Source of the DNA: Mytilisepta virgata
Lineage: Eukaryota; Mollusca; Bivalvia; Mytilida; Mytilidae
Length of the DNA: 64,000 bases
Direction of reading: 5' to 3'
Assembly (NCBI GenBank): GCA_028015205.1
Contig: CM051521.1
Span: 92,108,513-92,172,512, forward strand
Shown here piece after piece: positions 56,801-64,000 of the stretch (position 1 is its first letter; each line of letters starts with the position of its first letter). The translations under genes and the position numbers were made by a program. Below the pieces are notes generated by a model. That model was not told where the DNA came from. It did not search any database and saw only the letters and a list, made by a program, of their open reading frames with translations.

Positions 56801-59800
56801 AACTATGCATGTATTATTTTTATAAATATAAAATGTTACACATTAATTATATAAGTATCTGAACATGGATAAATAAATTTAGGTCTTGATAGTACATTAG
56901 GGTGTTTTGTCTAAGGGTTAAGGAGCTTTATGCTAAACTATAATGTTTAAATATTCAAGGAAAGTTAAATTATCTGGTCTAGTACAATAGTATAATAACA
57001 CTTACATGTAGATTCCAGTCTAAATAAGTGGAAATTCTTCAGCAAGTAATCATGTAAGGTAAGGAACTGTAAATTTAACTTTGGTAATGCCAAACAACCT
57101 GTAAAATTAATAGAAATTTAATATAAAGCAATGCCCAGTAACCGCTATAATTACAATTTTCTATTTTTTGTTGAAAATATACCTTCATGACTGAAAATGT
57201 CTAAGAATTTTATATGACTTCACAACTCATAAGCAAATGTTATGCCGTCAACTTTAATATCAGGTTGGTCACTTGAACAACATTTTGAACTTTAAAAAAA
57301 AAACAGTTAAAAATATTCAGGTCTGAGGTCCTACAATACTGTATCTCTCTAATAACCACAATAACAGAAATGTTTCATGAATAACCTGGATAAAAATATC
57401 CTCTTTTTATAACTATTTCTTAACTGTTTTTTTTTATTGTTCAAGATAAATTAGTATGCTGCCTAATACATACCATCACCAGAATAAAAGTCTGTGGGAA
57501 CAATGTTTTCATCCCAGATAATTTCCTCTGTAGGATATAGTGGCATCTCATTTATCTGTTCTAGCTGTGACTTTCTCTTTGCATGCTTTGATATCTTCAG
57601 GAGAAAGAAAATTCTACTTATACTGATATCTTATATAATTATTTGGAATTTTGGCTTATTATTCAAAATTCTCCAGTACATCTTAAAATTACATGTATAG
57701 GAATGTCGGTACAAGTTAATGTTAAATTAAGATTATGTTATGTCATTGTTCTGCTTTATATTTGCCGAACAAGAGATATTAAAAGCTACTGGTAGTCAGA
57801 TTTTGCACTGTTTTTGCTGTAAGTTTATTGATATTGGACAAGATACAATTCACAAGGACCCTGATGTTGTGAATTTTCTTTCGTCCACTTTATTTTTGAC
57901 TTGAAAAGACATCGATCAAAAGAGAATGTATGAATTGAATTTAGCTGAGACTGACAAGTCTTGACTCTACTTTCTTGGAAAAACCATAATTTACTATTGG
58001 CTTCAAACTGTAATTTATATGGCAGTTGAATTCTGGAATCTGTATACATGTATATGATGGCATAATTTTTATCCCGATTCCATATTTATTTCTGTCCTGC
58101 AACTGGCCAAAAAAAGGTCTGAAATGTTTTTTTTCATATTCTACTAGTAGAATAAATAATGTTTTGGTGCCCTCTCCTCATTTGTAAGTTTGTATCATGT
58201 TCAGGTTCACCATGTTTATGATATAATTTTTTTCCTAGATTATGCTCCAAAAAATTTCTATCATTATATTTCCCCAAATTCCCATTTTTATTTTTGTTGT
58301 TGGATAAATTTATATGCATACTGTATGAAAATATAATATTTGTAATTGCAGCTAAACAGGTAATAGTTCCCAGAACACCTTGCATTTTCTAACTGCTCTA
58401 AGACTCATAAACTACAATATGTAATTTCTGATAATGTACATTTACATGTATTATATATATTTTTCCCAAGTATTGAAAACAGGTCAACATACATGTACTT
58501 ATAGTCTTACCACCCTAACTATAAAAAAACACTGATATTTGAAAAATCTTATATGGTCGACACTAACCAAAACTTCCAATAAGTACTGCTTGTCTTTGAT
58601 ACAGTCATCATCTTTGTCTGGTAATGGTAGCTCATATATGTAGGCCAGTAATTTATGGAGATCTTCTGAACTGTAAATAGAAGTAAAATAAACATTTAAT
58701 CACATGAAAAATTGAAAATACAGTCCTCTTTATTTAAATACTGTAGATATGCTATCAAACCCAAAATTTTGCCCATTAGTTCCAAGTAAATTCAACATTT
58801 TATTCAAGAATACTTGAGTCGAATACAATGGATGTGTCAAACTATTTTTATAGTCTAAAAGTACAAAAGTTATTTTACCATTTGGAAGTCAAACCTGAAA
58901 GCCTTTCATATAATGTAATGTGTAGCTTACTTTTAAGTTATTTATTTAAATTTTAAAGATTGATGTTTGGCATTTGTGTAAACTCATTGTTCTTTCACAT
59001 TTTTTATCACATTTAAAAAAATAAATTTGCATAAACAATCAAATGCATAACATTATGTGTGTGAATTAACCATTGATAAATTGGAGGCCGAAACTGAATT
59101 GGGATGAGTCAAAGCAGTGGATAAGTCAAAGTTTTCACTAAGTCTCCTGCAATTCCACACACCCAAGTTTCACTGTACAACTTCTAAGTCATATGTTTAA
59201 CATTTTTAACAAGGATTTATATGGTCAGTGAGTACAGTTAACAAATGTTTTAAATAATCAATATCATTCCAATGCTATAATAGACTTAATACTAAATATG
59301 CTTCAATAGACACCTGTAAGTGAAATTACTTAAACAATTTCCAAGCCATTGCATCTATAATTAGGTATGATTCCATTACTACATGTATAATTTACAGATT
59401 AGAGTAATACATGTATTACCTGTGAGGTTCAAAATACTTCAACAGAGATTTTTTGCTGTCAACACTGGCAACATTTGATATGGCAAAGTTCTGTAGATCT
59501 GGGAAATGCTTAAAGGCCATTTTCTGCAAAGGAAAAACAAAACAAATAATAAAACCATTTATCGCCAATGGGGAGGATTACCTACATGTATAAGATAATA
59601 CAAATTTCTTTACATTGGCAAATCTTTACATATAGCCTGAGTGATTACCCTGTCTACTTATTGTTCAATAATTTGATATAAAATATTTTATTGTAACCAT
59701 TGTTCCCTTTTTAATGTCTTTTTCCCTATTTTTATTGAGCAAATATTTAGTGTTTGTACTGTAGTGAAGATTATAGCCATATTAGGACATATTGATGTAA

Positions 59801-62800
59801 TTTGTCTGTCCTCTACACATTATTACACATTTAAATGAGGAAAACCTAATTAATCTTGTAAATTAATCTTAATCTGCAGAAGTATAGCAAGAACTGTAGA
59901 TAAAAATTGAAATATTTTAGAATAAAACTGCATAGTAGATAGGAACTTTGAACAACCCTTTTTTAATAATGTGAATTCATTTTATTCATGAGTATGTAAC
60001 CATTGTGAAGCATGCTTTTCATTGAATACTTAAATAAGCCGTTTTGATGGATTCTCAAAAAGCCAAGAAAATTGGTTTTCAACAAAATTTATTGAATTCA
60101 AAGTATATTGATAATTTCATATGATTATTGCTGTAATACCAATAGCTTATTAAGTACCTGTAATTTGAGTATTTTGTTATAATGTATATCCAGTCTGTCA
60201 TGGATGGTAAGAGCTTCTCCTGTAGTGTCATCTATCTCAAACTCTGTGTATGCATTTAACATATCTAATAACTGAAAACAAAACATTTTCATGATGAAGT
60301 ATACAGGAAAATGGTAAATGATGTTTGTTTAGTTTGGGGTTTTACAGCACATTTGGCTATTTCGTGTCAGCCATTTTTTATTGGTGGAGGAAGTCGGAGT
60401 ACCCGGAGAGAACCACCGACCTTCGGTAGGAAAATTAGCAATCCTTGTCAATTAAGATCGGAGTCGATCACACCCTGCCACAGGTGAGATTCGAACTCAA
60501 AACCTCAGCGTTGACAGGCTAGTGATCATTAGTAGTCATGATGAACTACCTAGACCACTCGTCCACCGAGGCCCCAAATGGTAAATGAAGTGGAAGTCTA
60601 GTCATAAAGCATTCTTATGTAACACATTTCAAATCTTGTTAATGAACAATGCTAACATTAATAAGGAAATTTTGATGCAAAAAGATCACGTATACCCTGA
60701 TAAAATCCTAAAATTTTCTTCTGTGTAACTACAAACTTGCTTCAAGTCAACAAGAGATTGATACATAATGTAGTAAATGCTTCTTTTGTTTCTGACAACA
60801 GTAGAGTAGAAGATTGCATTATTTCAAATTCATATATACATGTAAATATTAACATAAGATGCTTTTAGCTGGCATTCAAAACCTTTTTTCTTGTGCACAA
60901 TGCAGTCACTACATATAAATGTTAGCAATATCAACCAGTTGAGAAGTTTTAAGACAAAATTTATATTTAAAAAATGTGCTAATTAATGTCCAAAACAGCA
61001 CAAACATGATATAACATGTATAGTAAAATGGCAATTTGCTTTCTGATACTGACTTTATCAGGTTTGTCATTGGATGAGCCTGTAGGGCGAGTCAATTGAC
61101 AAACTGATTAAGTCAATATCAGAAAACAAATTGCCATTTATCTTTTTATTGGTTATTTTTAAAAAATTTGTACAGTGCTAAAATTTTAAGAAAAAATAAA
61201 ACGCAACGATGTATCATTGTAGTAAGTTGTGCGGTTTCATAAATGAAGTTATGATTATTTCATTCATTAAACTGATGTGTATTAACACGAAAAAATGCTG
61301 TTGAGATATAGCAACGTGACACCATCCTTGACACTACCCAATAATTTTATTCTCAGTGCCAGTCCACGATACTGACATTATCATGTAGGATCAAAGAAAA
61401 CAAACATGAATTACGGATGAATATGTTTCAAACATATGATTTTCATCTTTGTCACTTTCTATAATTTTTTTGGGGATTCTGGCACTCCTATGTTGCATTT
61501 CAGGCATAATGCAGGTGTTTCTGTGATACTTTTCTCATAGCAATACTAAGAATTTTTACCCTGAAAATAATTCTTGTTCCAGATCTGAATTTAGATATAT
61601 TATTGGCAAAAATTTCAAACCAATACCTCACTAAATAGTTTTCCCTCTTTCCTCTTTACTAACGGTGACAGCTGACATTTCACCACACAATGAGAATCAT
61701 CTAACAATGCATTAAAAAATCTCCTGGTAGGTAATTGTGCTTCTATGTCTATCAATAACTCTATAAATCTCTCACAATACTGGACTTTATCTGCTGATAC
61801 ATGACCTAGAAAATGATAGTACAAATTTCATTGTCCACTGTACTGCAATGAATTACAGCTAATGATCAGTATCTTTAAAATTGATCTGGCCATCAGAAAT
61901 ATTTTGATATAAAAAGAATTTTGAAAAATCAGTATTAAATTAAGAAATAATTGATGGCAGCCATAGCTTCGTTGGAGATTTTAATATTAGTAATATTATT
62001 TGAGCAAAATTTAAGCAAATAATGTTACCCATATTAAAATCTAATATATGAACATATGGTTCCCATGAATTATTTAGATTCTAAGAAAAAACGGAAAGTG
62101 GTACTGCAACGTATTTTATGTGACAGCCATTTTGATTTTGGTACTTCTGAAAAGGAAACCGAAACAGTAGAAAATTAAACACAATACATTTTATAACAAT
62201 AAAACTTTTCATTTGATTTTATTGAACTTTGAAGAATAAAAAGTCCAAACAGTTGTAGTATTTCAACAGTCTGACAGTTCCTCTAGTGAGATTCAAAAGT
62301 ATGGTGTTGTAATTTTGACTATGATGTCAGGCGCATGCTTCCCATAATAAATCAACAATTTGTACACATCTTAATTCATAAAGGCAAAGCAGCACACCAT
62401 ATTAGAATACAGAACAAAATATTTTGAGACTTACAATCAAATTAAGATATCAATTATTTTAGCGACTGAAGTATTTACCAAAAAAAAATGTGAAACGATC
62501 TGATAGGAGAACAAAGTGTATAAGATTTGCTAGAATTGTTGGTAATACATATTTAAAAAAAATAGGGTTAAGTTTGGTTACATAACAGTTTTAACCAGTA
62601 AGAAATTGTTATTTATGGAAAAATTAAGTACACATATTCATCAACTACCTGATTCTTTAATTCCACTCAAAACTCTATCAAACTTGTGTAACATTTTGGA
62701 TAAAAATTCTCGTTCAAACTGAACTTTTGTTCTCTTCTTCTCATCAAGTTTAGCATCATTCTTCTTTAGAAGATTAAAAAATTTCTTGTACTTGGCATTT

Positions 62801-63436
62801 CCTTTAAATAATTCTTCTCTTTTACCCTATAATTATAATAATAATTGTTACACTGTGACACTGTTCATTTATGTAGAAAATAATGTGGAGAAGTTAAACA
62901 AATAAATAATCTTTTTGAATTTACCAGTTTAAAAAAAAAAAAATTAAACAAAGTGAATTAATTTTATTTATTTTTTCAAATGAATTATATAATATTATAT
63001 GATATAATATTTCAGAGAAGATATCTGAAATGGTACCAATGAAACATGATTTGGCTTTTTGTTGTCTTGTAGCTGGATTAAACTTAAGGAATCGTAAACA
63101 AACTTTTTACACAGATATTTGTGATTTATTTTTGTCATCTTTCTAATGTCTTTTTATTAGCTTAAACTGATAATAAAGGTTAACGTGTGCATTTTGTCCT
63201 GTAAATTCAAATCAGTAAAGCTGTAGGTAAGAAAAAAGAATTGGTCACAAAATTAAAAATAAAATAAACCCATCCTGTTGTTGACATATGAATATCATAT
63301 ACCTTTTAAACACAAACATATTTAATAAATTAAAATCAATAATAATAAAATAATAATTAAAACTTACTTGTATAAGATTGTTCCATATTGGGAGTGATAC
63401 CAGTCTTTGTACTTGCTCTCTTATCAAATCTACTTC
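44833..63436 (-). CDS. AQR: RNA helicase Aquarius (intron-binding spliceosomal protein), 5' end beyond the window
   Basis: Superfamily 1 RNA helicase that binds the intron upstream of the branch site in the spliceosome. Thirty exons are visible: 63436-63368, 62826-62649, 61805-61627, 60271-60158, 59523-59420, 58670-58568, 57594-57474, 57098-57006, 56362-56314, 56069-55991, 55183-55084, 54794-54627, 54359-54253, 53581-53412, 53029-52898, 52208-52071, 51817-51637, 51066-50957, 50537-50402, 49908-49861, 49571-49413, 49232-49095, 48593-48522, 48215-48028, 47884-47542, 47096-47011, 46505-46394, 46134-46072, 45587-45468, 44874-44833. The phases join into 1233 residues plus stop. Motifs in order: GPPGTGKT (Walker A), [17 protein letters not shown] (DExx box), [42 protein letters not shown] and VAMSRAR. 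Conserved Aquarius blocks such as [28 protein letters not shown] and [10 protein letters not shown] also occur. The N-terminal 150-200 residues lie off the right edge. The C-terminal tail ends GPPRQRRK and is much shorter than the acidic tail of the human protein. Confidence 0.97.
55215..55680. repeat. Possible dispersed repeat within an Aquarius intron
   Basis: Sequence of different texture (GT-rich, TTTTGTTG, CCTGTTTGTCCTGTGTTTTG) from the flanking AT-rich intron; it resembles 3' regions of bivalve dispersed elements. No boundaries or duplication are identified. The open frame it contains has no supporting evidence. Confidence 0.3.
60322..60575 (-). mobile_element. tRNA-derived SINE (family B), 13-bp target-site duplication
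   Basis: Tail complement TGTTTGTTTAG, body CCGACCTTCGGTAGGAAAAT, B box and head complement CCACCGAGGCCCC are all present, with a small internal deletion near the tail. Identical AAATGGTAAATGA lies at 60309-60321 and 60576-60588. It is sense within an Aquarius intron. Confidence 0.93.
61025..61140. mobile_element. Foldback (hairpin) element
   Basis: The arms AAATGGCAATTTGCTTTCTG and CAGAAAACAAATTGCCATTT pair and continue through ACTGACTTTATCAGGTTTGT against ACAAACTGATTAAGTCA. The loop is centred on AGCCTGTAGGGCG. It lies in an Aquarius intron more than 450 nt from the nearest exon. Confidence 0.85.
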
Positions 63437-63730
63437 CTAAAACAAAGTCGGAAATGATAAAATTCAAATGACTGACAGTTTAACCAAACTAGATTACTGA
63501 TACTTTCCATATGGTTTTAAAATAATCTGCAATTTTCTGATGTGTATCATTAAGTGTTTGGATGATTATCAATAATTTTTTATTTCTCTAAAAAATATAG
63601 CAGATTTTTTTAAGCTTAGACATTGACATTTTAACACAAACTAAAAATTAAATAATGAATAATATAAGTTTTATAATGAATTCAAAGTAATATGCCTGTA
63701 TATATGATGTTAATTTTATCGATAATTATA

Positions 63731-63885
63731 GGATAACTAATTCAAGAATTTGAATATCGCAAAATATTCAACGAGTGACCGAAAAACACCTTAATTCACG
63801 AATGCGTGCAGCGCATGAAGGAATTATTAGTGTTTTACGGTCAGGAGTTGAATATTTTCGATATTCAAATTCTTGAATTAGTTAT
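63731..63885. mobile_element. Foldback (hairpin) element
   Basis: The arms ATAACTAATTCAAGAATTTG and CAAATTCTTGAATTAGTTAT are exact complements. The stem continues through ATATCGCAAAATATTCAAC and GTTGAATATTTTCGATAT. The interior has a smaller stem around TGCGTGCAGCGCA. It lies in the intron upstream of the first visible Aquarius exon. Confidence 0.9.
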
Positions 63886-64000
63886 TCTGTTTATTACATT
63901 GATAAAATAGACAAAAAAGTGTCATATTTTCCTTAGATCCCTTCCTTCATTTGTCAGCAATGGCCTTGACGACGTTAAATAAAAACCGATCTTTCACTGA
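63886..64000. other. Window edge, intron or upstream Aquarius sequence
   Basis: No exon of Aquarius could be recognised here; the missing N-terminal exons should lie to the right. Confidence 0.4.

Overview
The window looks like nuclear DNA from a bivalve mollusc, probably a mussel. The evidence is AT-rich sequence, many short exons with GT/AG introns, animal housekeeping genes, and dense SINEs, foldback elements and tandem arrays of kinds common in bivalve genomes. The mussel assignment is inference; no marker here fixes the species. Four protein genes can be supported.

Layout: (1) about 0.3-27.2 kb, minus strand: a penta-EF-hand calpain in 19 visible exons, whose last exon lies beyond the left edge. 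Its introns hold SINEs, a LINE tail, foldback hairpin elements and a 3 kb block of degenerate repeats. (2) 27.2-31.7 kb: no gene seen; two dispersed repeats and a 21-bp minisatellite. (3) 31.7-34.5 kb, minus: a five-exon zinc-dependent dehydrogenase most like bacterial-type L-threonine 3-dehydrogenase. (4) 34.5-36.3 kb: divergent intergenic region with tRNA-derived repeats and a 49-bp minisatellite. (5) 36.3-37.6 kb, plus: an uninterrupted 431-codon L-rhamnonate dehydratase with every catalytic residue of the family. (6) 37.7-44.6 kb: no gene seen; a SINE interrupted by a 1.9 kb inverted-repeat element, a second long-inverted-repeat element, a dispersed bivalve-type repeat and an array of about 146-bp units. 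(7) 44.8-63.4 kb, minus: the intron-binding spliceosomal helicase Aquarius in 30 visible exons, with its 5' end beyond the right edge.

The calpain and Aquarius are ordinary animal genes; all exon phases join and conserved blocks follow in family order. The unusual part is the head-to-head pair at 31.7-37.6 kb: two sugar- or amino-acid-metabolism enzymes of bacterial or fungal flavour, one intronless and one with introns, about 1.8 kb apart. They may be acquired genes forming part of a rhamnonate or other acid-sugar route, but their cooperation is inference. The clearest structural observations are a nested transposon insertion resolved by two sets of target-site duplications, and a cluster of foldback hairpins lying within about 80 nt of calpain splice sites.
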